Assembly: GCA_021029095.1 (NCBI GenBank)
Contig: JAJOHG010000004.1
Span: 1,302,001 to 1,366,000, forward strand
Reading direction: 5' to 3'
Length of the DNA: 64,000 bases
Source of the DNA: Phellopilus nigrolimitatus
Taxonomy: Eukaryota; Basidiomycota; Agaricomycetes; Hymenochaetales; Hymenochaetaceae
A model generated the notes under the pieces. It worked only from the letters and a program-made list of their open reading frames with translations, searched no databases and was not told the origin of the DNA. Of the stretch, positions 42,310 through 54,602 are shown in pieces. The position numbers and the translations under genes were made by a program. How positions within the stretch are numbered: position 1 is the stretch's first letter; each line of letters opens with the position of its first letter.

Positions 42310-45300
42310 TTATCTAGTTTTGACTGGACACATGAGCCACTCCCCCAGAGCACAAATTCCTGCAGACCAGACAAGGAGCAGAGACGATATGACAAAGAAG
42401 CTGATAGATTGGCCAATTTCAAGCCATGAGCCAGTGTCAACGACGCGCACGAAGAAGGTTATCGTCATGCCTAGAGTGCAGTTCTAGCAATCAGTACGGG
42501 GAACAAGCCTTGTCAGACGCAAAGCGGCGCGCACCGTCTGTGAGGCTGAGCGCGATGAGGAAGAGCGCAAAGGGCGGCACGTGCAGCGCCGTGCTGAGCG
42601 TCGCAAACGCCGCAGAGAGCATCACGTATGGCGCGATGATCTTGAATATCTGTCGTAAGGAAGGGCGAAAACATTAGAAAGGCCTGAGACTCGGACCTGA
42701 AAAACGTACGAGTAGCGCCCCCATGATGAACGGGCTGAAGATCGGTACCAGACGGTATACCGGTTCGAGATAGAAGGACCTATGATCATTGAGCAAATGT
42801 TACAGTGGAGTGTTTGTCCTCAAAGATAAAAAGACTCACGATACTGAAGCCACACTTGAACAAGCAAGACACGTCAGGACAATTCCCCTGACGGAGGAGG
42901 TCTAGTGACACTCACTTTCCTGTGCCGAAGAATGCAACCTGCACGAAGAACAAAAAGAACAGCGCAATGCGCACGTCGTCCGCGCGCGGGGTGTACTCCA
43001 TCGCTGTGCTCTTTTTACTATGCTCCTCCCTTTCCTGGGTGCTATTGAGTTTACCTTTAGCCGCTTTCTCCTTGTAAGTCAGGGGTCTTTCTTGGTCCAC
43101 TGCCCTCCGCACGGCCGCCTCCGCGTCCACCCAGACTACCAATGTCGCGCAATAGGAAAGGTAGAACAGGCCCTCCGCACAGATCGCGAGCAGGACAAAA
43201 GTCGACGCAAACGCGAGAAAGAGCGTAAGCAGCTTGGCGGAACGCGGTAGTGCGCGGAAAGGGAACAGAGTGGGGAGAATGGTAGACGATACTTAAAAAC
43301 TCCGTGTTAGTGGTGATTTTATATAAACGAGTCAAACTGGAGCATGGATATATACGCAAGATGACCCAGCCGAGCACCTGGTTAAAGACGGGAAGACCCT
43401 CCTTGGCAGATAGGCGACGAACAGAATCTGCAGTGACCAGGATAGACAAAGCCGTAAGGCCCAGCTTTTTGAACGCATTAGCGAATTTCGAGGTCAAATA
43501 TCAAGAGACGTCGCTTTGCGTACCTGCATGATGTTCTTTCTTCGCGAGGTTCGATGTTTAGTGACCTTCAATGAGTACCAGCCAGCTAAACCTAATGCCA
43601 TGCCTCCTGCAGCGCTACAATTGTGTGCCTCAGCACGCTCCGTGCGTTTGTGTTAATCAATAAGATGAGAAAAGGTGCTAACATAACGCGCAAGTCCTCG
43701 CTCTGCTCTACATTCCGCAGTGGAAACACTCCGCAAACGAGGCATGCTGTAGCCCACTTCAGCCGCAGTGCGGGCTGGCTTTTCTGTACACTCTTTGGCC
43801 ATGACAAGAGCGGCCAGAACACGCCGATCACGACGAAGCCGACGCTCCAAAGGGAGCGATGCCGGTAGGCATGCTGTTTCTTGTAGATTAACGATTTCCT
43901 CTAGAGAATTCGCTCGTCGAAGAAAGACGCACCACCATTGCCTGAAGCGAGAAAACAGCCATAGCTACAACTCGCACTGGCTTCGAGAGGAAGAGGTGGA
44001 AGCTCGTAGTTAGTTTCTTCTGTGGATTGCCATCCACAAACGTGGAATCATGAGCGAATGGCATTCGAAGTCGCCATTCGAAGATCCTTAATTCCGACAG
44101 CCGCGAGACAATTGACCACCAGAAGTAGCATGGGAACGTGACGTAAAGATAATACGTCCATGGCTCGCGCTGTACTGCAAATAGTGCATAGAGTGCGAGA
44201 AGGATAATGAGGGCAGATGTGTTGATAGCGGTGCCTCTCCAGGTACCCGAAGGCGGAGATGAGGACTTGAGAAGAAGAGCTGTCGTGCTGAACGCAGACC
44301 ATCCGACTATAGCCAAATGTGACAACAATGCGGAGCAGGACCCGATCATATCTGTTAATTAAGTCAATCAGTACTATATCCGCAAGAGATGACGGGAAGG
44401 AGAAAAGAGTACGTTTCCAAGTATCGTAGGCCTTCGAGAGAAAGCTTTATCAGTTCTCCGGCTTCACTGCATACCGCTTCCCACATTTGACTGTACACTA
44501 GCTGGTCAATCTTGAGAAGATGCCCTGAGCCAGGCAAGCCTGCAACACTTTGCGTCGCAAGGCCTGGGAAAGGCTTGTAAAACACTTTATGACTAGATTT
44601 GAGGCCTGCAAAAAAAGTGAGATTCAATTAAATTGGAAATAGAGTCCTCAACTAAACACAACGTACGATGTTTGACTCTATAATGTTCTAAAATCGACTA
44701 GAGCAGTAAGGTAAATAGCAACTCGAAGAAAGCCGTACAAAAAGATTCACCTTCGCATTTGCCACAGCTGCTCTTGCCTTACCCCTTTCTCCATCTCTTA
44801 AGGCCAGGTATCCCGCGCGTCCAACATCTACGTCTGGCAGAACGCCGACAGAGTTCGCGGGGAAGTTGAGTCCCAGAAGCGTGCTCATCAGCGGCGCGAT
44901 GTCGGCCTGCTCGACGTCTCGCCGCAACAAGTGTGAGAGGCCCCATGATGAGGAGTATACGTCGTGAGTGGAGGGCGTTGTGTCCGGCAACGGACCGCGG
45001 ACCCCTGCTCCCCACGCTACGAGAGGAGTGCGGGTGCTGTCCGGATCTGTTTCATCATACAATGAGAATTTAGCCTGTGCGAGGGAACGTAAGGATCCTG
45101 ATCTCACTCCCGTCGCCATGATTCCCTATATTCGACATCCCATGGTCGGCAGTGAAGATGAAACTAGTCTCGTTATCGCCAAAAAAGTCGTCGAAGAGAC
45201 GCTCAGTATGCGCCACGATACTATCGACAACTTGGATGTTCCTCATATATTCCTGTTTTTTTAATTATTAATGAGTTACTCATCAGAGCACCGAATGAGG

Positions 45301-46269
45301 AAGGATATAATCTACCTTGGAATGAGGTCGATAGGAGTGACCGGTTGTATCCAAGCCAAGCAGATGAAGGAAGAAAACCACTTTGTCTCCACGCAAGTTG
45401 ATCGTTAAGTACCGCATCTGATGAAGCATTCTTGAAAACATGTTTTAGCTGGTTCAAGACCCAGACATCCAATTCCGTGGCATCTTCCATGATTCGTACA
45501 AAAATCAAATTATATTTCCCGTAAAGCCGTAAATACACCTGCTCATACCTCTAGTAAAATCCTCATCCTCTTCATCATACATCCACGTCTTCACCCTTCC
45601 TGGTACAGCTCCGCGAGAAAACATTGGCAATATATCAGGCGAACCGAACGAGAAAGTATAGCGAGATTGGTTGAATACTGAGTCAAAGTTAACCTTTGAG
45701 AAAGTTAGCCCGCAACCCAAAGACAAGAGATATCAAATGTCGCTTACAGGATTAGTTTTCCAGCCCTTTACTCAAGAACGATGTCAGTCAGCTGGCGGAT
45801 GCTTTTTATCAGATGACTTCCCACGTACTCTAGTCACAGCAGACACATCCTCATACATGCCACCAATCAAGGCGACGTGACCTGGCCTGCTCTCCGTCGG
45901 CACTCGTGTATGAGAGACGCCATACGCGCCTTGTGTCTGAACTATGTCACGCAAATAAGGGGCAATGATTTCGGGAGAGTTTGGAACAGCTGGAAATGGA
46001 TTCAAATTGTATAGTAAATCTGCACGCAGACCATCCGCTAACGAAGCCTGAATTAGATAACAATATATGAAGAAATAAGACCGGTATCACTCACCTACGA
46101 ACAAAACAAGGCGCTTGGCCTCAGCGTCACCGATACTGAAATGCTGCATGCCATGTACAACCGGGCTGGTGAAATAGCAATCAAATACGGCCAATATATA
46201 TACCAAATGTATCACAAGCCCTAAGAGCAGTGTCGATGTCATCGACGTGCCCATACGACTGAAAACCAT
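42310..46269 (-). CDS. MCD4: GPI ethanolamine phosphate transferase 1 (Mcd4/PIG-N)
   Basis: ER multi-spanning enzyme that adds ethanolamine phosphate to the first mannose of the GPI anchor. Many short exons spread over about 4 kb. The start gives a signal-anchor ([20 protein letters not shown]), then [30 protein letters not shown] and [20 protein letters not shown]. The alkaline-phosphatase-like domain continues with [39 protein letters not shown] with metal ligands, [13 protein letters not shown] and [19 protein letters not shown], then NSVGVLP. The C-terminal half is a series of hydrophobic helices ending [13 protein letters not shown]. The stop is at 42310-42312. An ATG at 46254 is an alternative start. 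Confidence 0.93.
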
Positions 46270-47116
46270 CGGCGACTATCCAAACCACAACACAGTGACC
46301 AGTGCCAAATAAACGCAGCGCGTGCTATGCGAAGGATGAGAATCAGAAGTCGAAAGAGTCTAGTTAAGCAGACGAGGAAGAGAGACTTGTTATGAGTCAG
46401 AAAATCTTGTATCAGAGGGCTCGGCAAACGAGTTCATAAAGTTAGTTTTGACAAGGTAGACTGCTCACTTCCCGTTCTAGATTATTTCTACTTCTATTAA
46501 TTTGCGTTACCTACATGATCACATAACTGTATTATTACTCCATTCGAGCATGTTGGTTGTCGGCTACTTCGGCATCATCCCTCATGACAAAAATTCATAC
46601 TTTTACTAAACGCCAAGAATATCTCACGGTCACATACAGCCTCTGCTTTAGTCTGAAATAAGTCTACGGGAAGTCATTTACTATGTACAGGTAATAATAC
46701 AAGTAGGTGTAGAAATTGATAAACCAAAAAAAGAGGATAAAAGGTCTTTCTTCTTTATTTGGCAGTGGAGGTTGCTTACGTCGGTCACCATTTCTGTATA
46801 TAGAAGTTGACTTTGTTACAAACTTGTATCTTTACGAACAAAGTCAATTTTGCTTGACACTCGTAGTACTCCGCTCCTGTCGAACAAAGTCGACTTTGTT
46901 TCTGCTCTGGTGGTATATTATTTTCCACGACCGTAGAGCCAGTTCATTCTCTCTCGCTTCTACCGGTTGATTGCTTGCTTTACTGACCACGCCCAAGCAC
47001 ACACGCTCGTTACTGATTGTGAGTTATGCCCTTACTAGTATCCCAGGAGAGGCATATAATGACGAGTTTAATACGGTAGATAATTCCCTCCTTTGTTTAT
47101 TTCGCCTTAGTCGCGC
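46270..47116. other. Intergenic region with AACAAAGTC inverted motifs
   Basis: No gene. It contains GTTGACTTTGTT (46806-46817), AACAAAGTCAATT (46837-46849) and an exact 18-bp palindrome AACAAAGTCGACTTTGTT (46883-46900). MCD4 and the next F-box gene both start outward from here, so it includes both promoters. Confidence 0.5.
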
Positions 47117-48493
47117 ATGAAAACGTCCGTTCACAAGCTTCCAGCTGAACTTCTAAGCAGTATCTTCGAATATTGTCTCCCACAAAGTTTTGTGCCTGAC
47201 TTTGCTCCACTCTTTCTCACTCATGTCTGTCAGCAGTGGCGACAGGTTACTTTGGAATCCCATGGACTCTGGACAAAATTACATGTAGACAATCAAGCTG
47301 TTCGCCGTCGAAACTTCCTGGCCTTATTGGATATCTGGCTCGAGCGATCTGGGTCGCGGTCGATTGACGTGAACATCGACATCAGCATATTTGGGGGGAA
47401 AATGAAACCCTTCACTCGGCAAGAATACCATGTCTACAGGACGCTCTTATCAACTTTATATCAACACTCACATCGTATCAGGTCTTTCCAGGCGATCCTG
47501 TCTCCATCTGTTGCTTCGGAGTGTCCGTTTCATAAGATGAATTTGTTGGAGGTCTTGATTCTGGCCGGGGAATCCGAGCCCTCTTCATCTTGGCTGGCTA
47601 GAGATCTAACGTTTTTGACACAAATTCCGACACTTCGACGCCTTTCTCTACATAATGTTGGAGTCGATCTACGATCCCTTTATAGTCAGACCCAGCTCAC
47701 TCTACTCGAACTTTCGACGTGTAATCCGTCAAGATTAAGACCTCATACAGCCATTGACCTCCTGTGTGCACTACCGAACTTACAAGTAGTCTACCTTGTC
47801 CTCAACTGCTCATATGACTCTGAGCACCTCCCCACGCTCGGTCGGCTGCATCTACCTGCTCTACGTTACCTCTACATTAGCTGGGATGACACCGTCAGCG
47901 CACGTCAACTCCTCGACGCGTTCTCCGCACCGCACCTTGAGCGCCTTGCACTCCTTGGTAACCTGGAAGAGGTGACGGACACTTGGGATGCGCTTCTCCT
48001 CTTTATCCGCGCGAGTGACTCTTCGTCACTCGCGCATCTCACGATTGGCGACACAGGTGCAACGGACATCTGCCTCCTCGATGTGCTACGCGCCACGCCT
48101 TCGCTGACGCGCCTCACAGTCAATCATGGACTCGTCAATTCGCATCTACTACGGGCACTCGTGTGGGACGCGCACAACCCGGATGCGCAAGCTGTGCCCC
48201 GTCTGACCTCAATGCGCTTCAATGGTTGCGATGACTTCGAGGCCTCCGACATACTCCCTGTGCTGCAGAGCCGCTCTGGCGCGAATGTGGCTTCGTCTGA
48301 AGGTGTCAGTTGCCTCGAGGAGGTTTGCCTGCGCCGGTGTGATGGGCTCAGACGGGAAGATGAGCAGTGCATAATCGAAACGGGTATCCGTAAAATTACT
48401 TTAGATTCGGACGAGACGCTTGTCTCACCCTTCGGAGGACTTCGCAAGTTCTTGAGAATTGAGGAGTCACATCACGATTTCTTCGCGGATTAG
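47117..48493 (+). CDS. F-box protein, distinct from the array family
   Basis: Single-exon protein of 458 residues. The F-box is at the very N-terminus (HKLPAELLSSIFEYCLP), then THVCQQWRQVTLESHGLW, the usual mushroom F-box start. It continues with irregular leucine-rich repeats such as LRRLSLHNVGVDLRS, LPALRYLYISWDD, PHLERLALLGN and LEEVCLRRCDGLRRED. It lacks the array family's spliced N-terminal exon and coiled coil and shares only general F-box/LRR layout with it. Likely an SCF adaptor; the substrate is unknown. Confidence 0.88.
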   Translation: MKTSVHKLPAELLSSIFEYCLPQSFVPDFAPLFLTHVCQQWRQVTLESHGLWTKLHVDNQAVRRRNFLALLDIWLERSGSRSIDVNIDISIFGGKMKPFTRQEYHVYRTLLSTLYQHSHRIRSFQAILSPSVASECPFHKMNLLEVLILAGESEPSSSWLARDLTFLTQIPTLRRLSLHNVGVDLRSLYSQTQLTLLELSTCNPSRLRPHTAIDLLCALPNLQVVYLVLNCSYDSEHLPTLGRLHLPALRYLYISWDDTVSARQLLDAFSAPHLERLALLGNLEEVTDTWDALLLFIRASDSSSLAHLTIGDTGATDICLLDVLRATPSLTRLTVNHGLVNSHLLRALVWDAHNPDAQAVPRLTSMRFNGCDDFEASDILPVLQSRSGANVASSEGVSCLEEVCLRRCDGLRREDEQCIIETGIRKITLDSDETLVSPFGGLRKFLRIEESHHDFFAD

Positions 48494-48785
48494 GAAATTT
48501 CTACTCCAATTTCTCCCGGCGCTCACGACCTTCATTGAACGAGATAACGAGCGTTCGAAGTCGCCAATGTAAATGCTACTTGAAGGCTGCAAATCGTAAT
48601 TCCACCCTATTATACTCATTTCAGTTTTGCATGTAAAACCGAAATAGGGTACCATATAATAGCCGAGCTTATTTCGTAGAGAAAAAGCAGGCGTCATGAA
48701 CTTCATGTACGCATTTGTGAGCTTGCAAAGTGTAGATACATACAAATGAAGTGATTAAGGAATACCACAGAGAGCAGCACCGAAA

Positions 48786-50961
48786 CTAAGCAGGCTTCTG
48801 GAGGAAATCGTTGATCGTCTCCTCCTGTCTTGCCATCCATAGTCCGAACGCTGGGCTCCTCAGCCACCGCTCGTAGAACTCCTTCTGCTTCGCAGTACTT
48901 CGGAAGGGGAGCGGGGAGCCGTGAGCCTTCAGCGACGCGAAGAAGTGGTCTCGGTTGAAGGGCTTTAGCACGCGTAGACTATACAAAGCAGAGGGCGATG
49001 ATAAGCTGGTCGTGCTGGTCGAAGAGGGCGACGGGATGAGCGTGTTGAGGTAGCGATTGAGGGGCACAAGGAATTGGACTGAGCGCGTAGTAAAATGGCG
49101 CCGTAAGAGGAGAGACGAGTGTCCATCTGCGTCTAAGCCTCCTTCAGGCAGTGAACAACTGACATAGACCTGAAACTCACCTATGGTTCCGCCTTTTTTG
49201 ATCGACAGCTCAAGGCGCCTTAGTAACTCCCTATCTTTCGAAATGTACCGATTATGATTCTTCGTTTGCCAACCGGGCGGTATTCCAGCTATCACAGGGC
49301 TCTTTACTAAGCCTGTCCGACTTCAACAAAGGTTCGATCAGTATCTGTACAAATTCGTTTTCTTAAGTCAAACCTACTTCGGGTGTTCCGCTTCCCGTCC
49401 AAGGCTAAGCTTGTGAGGCCAATGTTTGCACATGTTCTCGAATAATGGATTGGTCACACCAAGCAGGAGGCCAGCTTTCGGGTAATTCTTGTTAACCAAC
49501 ATATGATAGTCCTTATCGTGAATAGTGAAATATGGACGGAAGTCCCCGGCGAAAGGGATCTTGACAGAATGATATGAGCATCCCGGATAATTCACATTGG
49601 GGCTTGCTTTATACATACTGGCCTCAATATGTCAAGCAACCACCAGACTGCTTGGCTAGTCATCGCAGGGGATTGTCCGAATATGAGAAGAGGCTCGCAA
49701 AGAAGGATGGCTTCCCATATCGACCATATATGAGATATAGATGCAGCGAATAGATTTAACGGCGAAGGCGACAAGGGTGCAACAGAAGCCAGTATCTGAA
49801 TGTAGCTGAGTCCAGAATAATGGAGGCGACGATAGATAGGTCACGTACGTGAAGCTTGGGATCGAATTTGCCTCGAAAAGACGGTGTCTCGGTGGTTTGT
49901 TGCTGATCAACATTTCCCGGGAGTTCCACACTTAGAACAGAGCCAAGAAATCCTAGTTCAAGAGTTTCCACAGGGTCCGGTGGAGGCCTATTCTTTCCAA
50001 GGCATAGTGTTGAGAACATTGCTAGTAAGTTTGACGATACAACCTACCAGCTAGCGATATTATGACAAGCCGACTCTAGCATAGGACCACCATGAGCTAA
50101 AAACATAGGTCCGAGGCGATTGACCAGTTCGGTATAAAGAGCAGGCCATGGATGACGTGTAAGTACAACTACTGAACGCTGGAATCTGAGATTTAACCAA
50201 CGTTTCCCGTAGAGCAAGATGATTTATTTACCTGGTCGTATCCACGCAGCGAAGATTTATTCTTCCGTCGCGAAAAGTACGAGAATCCGTATAGGAACCC
50301 ATCTTGAGAAGAAAAACTTTGTCGCAAGCCGTAATCGAATTTATCTTCGTCCTTCTCTGGAAGTGACTCTCGGATACGAAATGCATGTGCCTCGCAGCCT
50401 TCATCGTATCGGAACGAGTCGGGGAAAGACGAGAAGCATCTTCATTAAGTTACTTCAGCACAAGAGTGATGCAAACAGTCAATAAACTGACATATTTTCT
50501 TTCTCAGAGGCTGACAGCGGAAAGGAGGGAAAGACGCCATCGACAACGGGTCCCAAATCAAGGTCAAAGTTCACTGTCATAATCTTCACCATCGACGATT
50601 TAATAAGGAAGAAGGCATTCGTACCAATGAGTATACAAAGTATCCATCTCCTCAACCTGTTTACAACGTCTGGCTCGAGGGGCGATGTATCGAGAGAACT
50701 AGATGCTGTCTCCCCTATAGGACTCTTGTGGTAAGATCGGGGGAGCGAATGGGATCTTGATAGATGGTGAAGGGATAGCCGAGCCGGCTTGCTTCGCGAT
50801 TGTCTCTCTGTTAGATCTGGAGAAGACGGCGACGAGAACGACAGAGAAGGTATTCCAGCACGTCGATCAAGAGATTCGGATGCGCTTAAGAACACAGCAG
50901 AGTCGTCGTTCGTATTGATCAGTCCGAGGTCCACGGTCTCCTCGCCAACGATGTCGGCCAT
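48786..50961 (-). CDS. DENN-domain protein, DENND6 (FAM116) family
   Basis: DENND6 proteins are nucleotide exchange factors for Rab GTPases in endosome recycling. The start at 50961 (GCCATGGCC) gives MADIVGEETVDLG and a Ser-rich leader, then LRRWILCI and VNFDLDLGPVVDGVFP, the opening of the upstream DENN part. It goes on FRYDEGCEAHAFRIRE and DGFLYGFSYFSRRKN. The middle has LLLGVTNPLFENMCKHWPHK. The C-terminus has RSVQFLVPLNRYLNTLIP, LKPFNRDHFFASLKAHG and FYERWLRSPAFGLWM. About eight short introns. The family fits all three blocks; the partner Rab is not visible. Confidence 0.88.
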
Positions 50962-51206
50962 GGCATATGAGAGCACGAGAGAAGGTCCGCAGGCTAATTT
51001 GCAGCATTTATTTATGTCGCGGCTGTGATGAGGCTGGAGGCGAGCCGCCAAGCCATGTGGAAACAGACGCGTGCGGCAGTCGCGGCAGCTCTGATCATAA
51101 CTTGTCCTCCTTCCACTCGTTACCTCGTCCCTTGTCTTTCTGTGAATAAGTCAGTGCTCTCTCAACCCCGCAACCACTGTGAAGGGCCCGTTTTGAAACG
51201 CTGATT
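50962..51206. promoter_or_regulatory. Divergent promoter DENND6 / CK2 beta
   Basis: A 245-bp gap between two opposed starts. No clear element was recognised. Confidence 0.4.
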
Positions 51207-52331
51207 ATGCGTCGAGCAGTGGAAGAAATCTCAACAGGATCAGACTCGGATTATTCCAAGTGGGTCTTGGTGGTCTTTCGCCCATGTAACTGATCGTGAT
51301 TCGCATTGTCCTATCCTCTTAGCTCTGTAATAACGCGTCTTATGATATGCGAATACAATCGCTGATTTATAGCTTGTCAATGAAAAGTGGATCTCTTGGT
51401 TTCTTTCGTCAAAAGGCAATGAGTACTTCTGCGAGGTTGAGGAAGACTACATTCTCGATCGCTTCAACCTCACGGGTCTGAACACGGAGGTTCAAAACTA
51501 CTCTCAGGCGCTTGATCTCATCACTGATAACCTTGGTGTGCAACTTTGTGTCGAGACTCTGCCAAGGGCTGACGGACTTGCCTGCAGACGACGAGATTGC
51601 AGACGAGTTTAGAGGCTCGTTAGATGTGCAGGCACGTCTTCTGTATGGCCTCATTCACGCGAGATGGATAATTACATCCCGGGGCCTCGCGAAAATGGTG
51701 TGTGTTTTACCGATCTAAGTTATTTCGTGGCTTGACTGTTCTAGCTCGAGAAATACAAGAAGGCAGATTTTGGCCGCTGCCCTCGCGTCCTCTGCCAATC
51801 TCAGCCCCTCCTCCCCGTGGGACTTAGCGATATCCCATATGAGAAGTCCGTTAAACTCTACTGCGGCCGGTGCGAAGACATATACTCGCCCAAATCCTCG
51901 CGGCATGGCTCCATCGACGGGGCGTACTTCGGCACAGTCCTTTCCGCATATGCTCTTCCTCGTGTACCCCGCCATGATTCCTCAGAAGAGCGGCCCACCG
52001 GACATGACGCTTTTGCTGTCAGGAAGTGTGCGGGGAAGTGATGCTGGAGACAGCGCGCGACGCAGGCGTGCACGCGAGGACCCAGAAGCTCTCGCGGAGG
52101 GTGTGGGCGAAGGCGTGAGCACGGCAGGATCAGCGCTAAAAGCAGAGAGATACCGGCCAAAGATATTTGGTTTCCAAGTGAATGAAATTTCGAAGCTACA
52201 GCGATGGCAGGAGGCAGTCAGGGACAGGTGTGTTGTCATTTTATCGATTAACATATATTCCATTCCTAATTCATATCTCATCCGACAGACAGGTAGCTCG
52301 ACTCGAAGACTTAGAGGAGCAAGGACTTTAG
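51207..52331 (+). CDS. CKB1: Casein kinase II regulatory (beta) subunit, with an apparent one-base insertion
   Basis: The beta subunit dimerises through a zinc finger and stabilises the CK2 tetramer. The leader [18 protein letters not shown] is followed by [55 protein letters not shown] and [15 protein letters not shown], then [20 protein letters not shown], giving the four zinc cysteines, and [14 protein letters not shown]. The next block [13 protein letters not shown] is in another frame: GGCACAGTCC at about 51931-51940 has one base too many. Downstream are a long Ser/Arg/Glu insert, [14 protein letters not shown] and [11 protein letters not shown], ending EDLEEQGL. No acceptable intron explains the shift, so it is a sequence error or a real lesion. 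CK2 beta is normally important for growth, which favours error. Confidence 0.9.
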
Positions 52332-52451
52332 ATGTTTGTATCAAGCATGTTTCTCGTGTATCAGTTCTGACTTTTAAATGATGAGTACTTTGGGCATTTG
52401 TTTGTTACGCATAATGCACTTGATTTCTCTTTCTTAACAACCTCCCTCCCT

Positions 52452-54602
52452 TCACACGTGGAAACCGGGTGGCAATAGAGACTCCGGAAATCTGTACTGA
52501 GGACAAGCAACTGCTGGAAGTAGTTTGTGGGACTGGCGTGAAGCAAATTTTAATTTCAAATCCCCTTCGAGGCGAATTGCAACACTCACCTTCAGCGCCG
52601 CTTATTTGTCCCGCATGCTCGATAAGAATATTTCCTCGGTCAATATACAGGTTTGATGGAGGGTCCGCACGGAGGTAGTAGAAGCTCTCGCCATCATCAT
52701 GCTCGACGTACTGGCAGCACTCGTCGTCATGACCGAAGAGCGACCAGAAGAAATCTCCGCGTCGGACGTGTTCGTAATTGCGGAGAGGAATGTCGTCAGG
52801 TCGTCCCCGCCGTTCTAAAATCACGAGGGAGTGTATTAATATCAAGACGAAGTGCAAGCGTGAAGAAGTGCAAGCACCAGTCCGGTCCTTGATTATACAA
52901 GTAATTGTTAATACTGAAATACAGACATCGTTTTAGAATAGAGGCATACCAGTCAAATTCGCCAGCGAGGTAATTTCTTCCTGCCTGATTTACAAGGTCC
53001 ACGTCGCTGATTAGCTTGGTGATATTCGGGGGATCTAGTACAAATTGCTCTAAATTTCCTTGAATGGAATGAGTATACTACAGAACACTGACAAAAGTGA
53101 TCGCTACTATGTACATAGGATTTATGAGCAAAAACACCCCTCTTGAATGTGGATCTATCAACTTACAAGATATCGACATTCTCATTTGCAAGCTGGCCTG
53201 TTTCGGGGAATATTCCGTACGAGCCGTCCACTACACACATTTCAGCATAATTTCTATCAGAGTTTCGGAATGAACGAACTGAAAAGTTGTTTAGGAGCTA
53301 AACCCTTAACAAGTTCGCCGATTTCCTTCGTCCAGGAAGCAGGTGCAGGACCAGTCACCGAATAATGCTCCTGATAGTTCATTACCCGACTCCCAGCCTT
53401 CGTTTGGTTTTTGAGTTCAGTTCATTCAGCGAGTAATCATGGCAAGGAATGGTCATACCTAAAATTGTCGGATCATCTTTCAAAGCGATTCCGGTGTACT
53501 GGTTAACATGCTACAAGCAAGACATGCTCAACGGAGAGCAGACACTACAGAACCAAGCTTAACTCACGTTCAAATGTTGCGTGATATATCGCTTGAAGCT
53601 ATCGACTATGGTCGTCGTGTTATAGAAAAATGCTCCGACATCAGGGGGAGTAATATCGTCCCCAGTTCCATTGAATGCTATGCCATTCCAACCAATGAAC
53701 TGGTACTTTCCTCCATGATAATAGTTGTACTGTCGATACGTATAACTTCGTCATCCGCCAACGATCAACGATCAATGTGAGTACGTACATTGTCGACAAG
53801 GGGAATAAGCAGCTGGAGCAACGCGATAAGCTTCAGATAAAAGCTATCGAATTCTACAGTCACGCACGAACCTTGATTCCGTATAAAGCGCGCGGCGAGG
53901 ATAGCGAAATCAATGGAATCGTAAGCGTCTTCGTTAAACACGTCCAAAGATGGTTCCACACTAAGTGGATTCCCCACTGAGATCCCAAGTGTATGACCTC
54001 GGACGGCCGTACCACGCATCACCTTCAGAACATCGGCACCCTTAAGTATGCTCCGCGACCAATAATAATTCGGGAAGAACTCACAGAAACATCTGCAAAT
54101 GCCTCAAGGACACGAGTTCTACTCGGATACGACGGATCTGGGCTAGAGACTCATTTGAAATTTGCAAGGAAATTAGGACCTTTAATTCGTATTCACATGA
54201 CGTTTTCATCCAAGCCAAGCCAGTATATATTCGAGCCGACAATTCGAAAATCCTCCCCTAAAAGCTGAAGCTTTGTTCCTTCTCTAGCAACCCATCGGCA
54301 TGAGAAGATTCGGAAAAATACATGTAGCCAGAAATTTCTGCGTACCGAGTGACGAAAGCATTTCGTTTGAGCAAATCATTCGTGGTGGGGACAGTGGGTC
54401 CTGGAAAGACTCCGCCTGCAGTATCATTTGAGGAGCAATTTGTCGCCCGCGCTTCCAAGGAGAAAGAAGGAGCATCAATGTACAGAAGCTGTTTTAGCTG
54501 GCTATCCGAAAGCCCAGTAAGCTCAGAAAGATCTGAGGGAAGGACAAGAGCATTCACGATAGATGCGAGTGCGAGCGACAACAAGCCCGGAAAAAGCATC
54601 AT
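52452..54602 (-). CDS. GH5-like glycoside hydrolase (mannanase-like), secreted, one apparent frame break
   Basis: The start at 54602 gives a signal peptide (MMLFPGLLSLALASIVNALV), then a Ser/Thr-rich region and FRIVGSNIYWLGLDENV. The (beta/alpha)8 barrel continues GADVLKVMRGTAVRGHTLGI, VEPSLDVFNEDAYDSIDFAI, KLIIPLVDNYNYYHGG, YQFIGWNGIAFNGTGDDITP, HVNQYTGIALKDDPTI and WESGNEL with the probable acid/base Glu. Then come APASWTKEIGELVKGLAPK, VVDGSYGIFPETG, FWSLFGHDDECCQYVEHDDG and LIEHAG. GNEL (53375-53386) and PAPASW are in different frames with no intron between, so one base is gained or lost at about 53345-53375. It resembles fungal GH5 endo-mannanase-type proteins; the real substrate is unknown. 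Many short introns. Confidence 0.82.
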
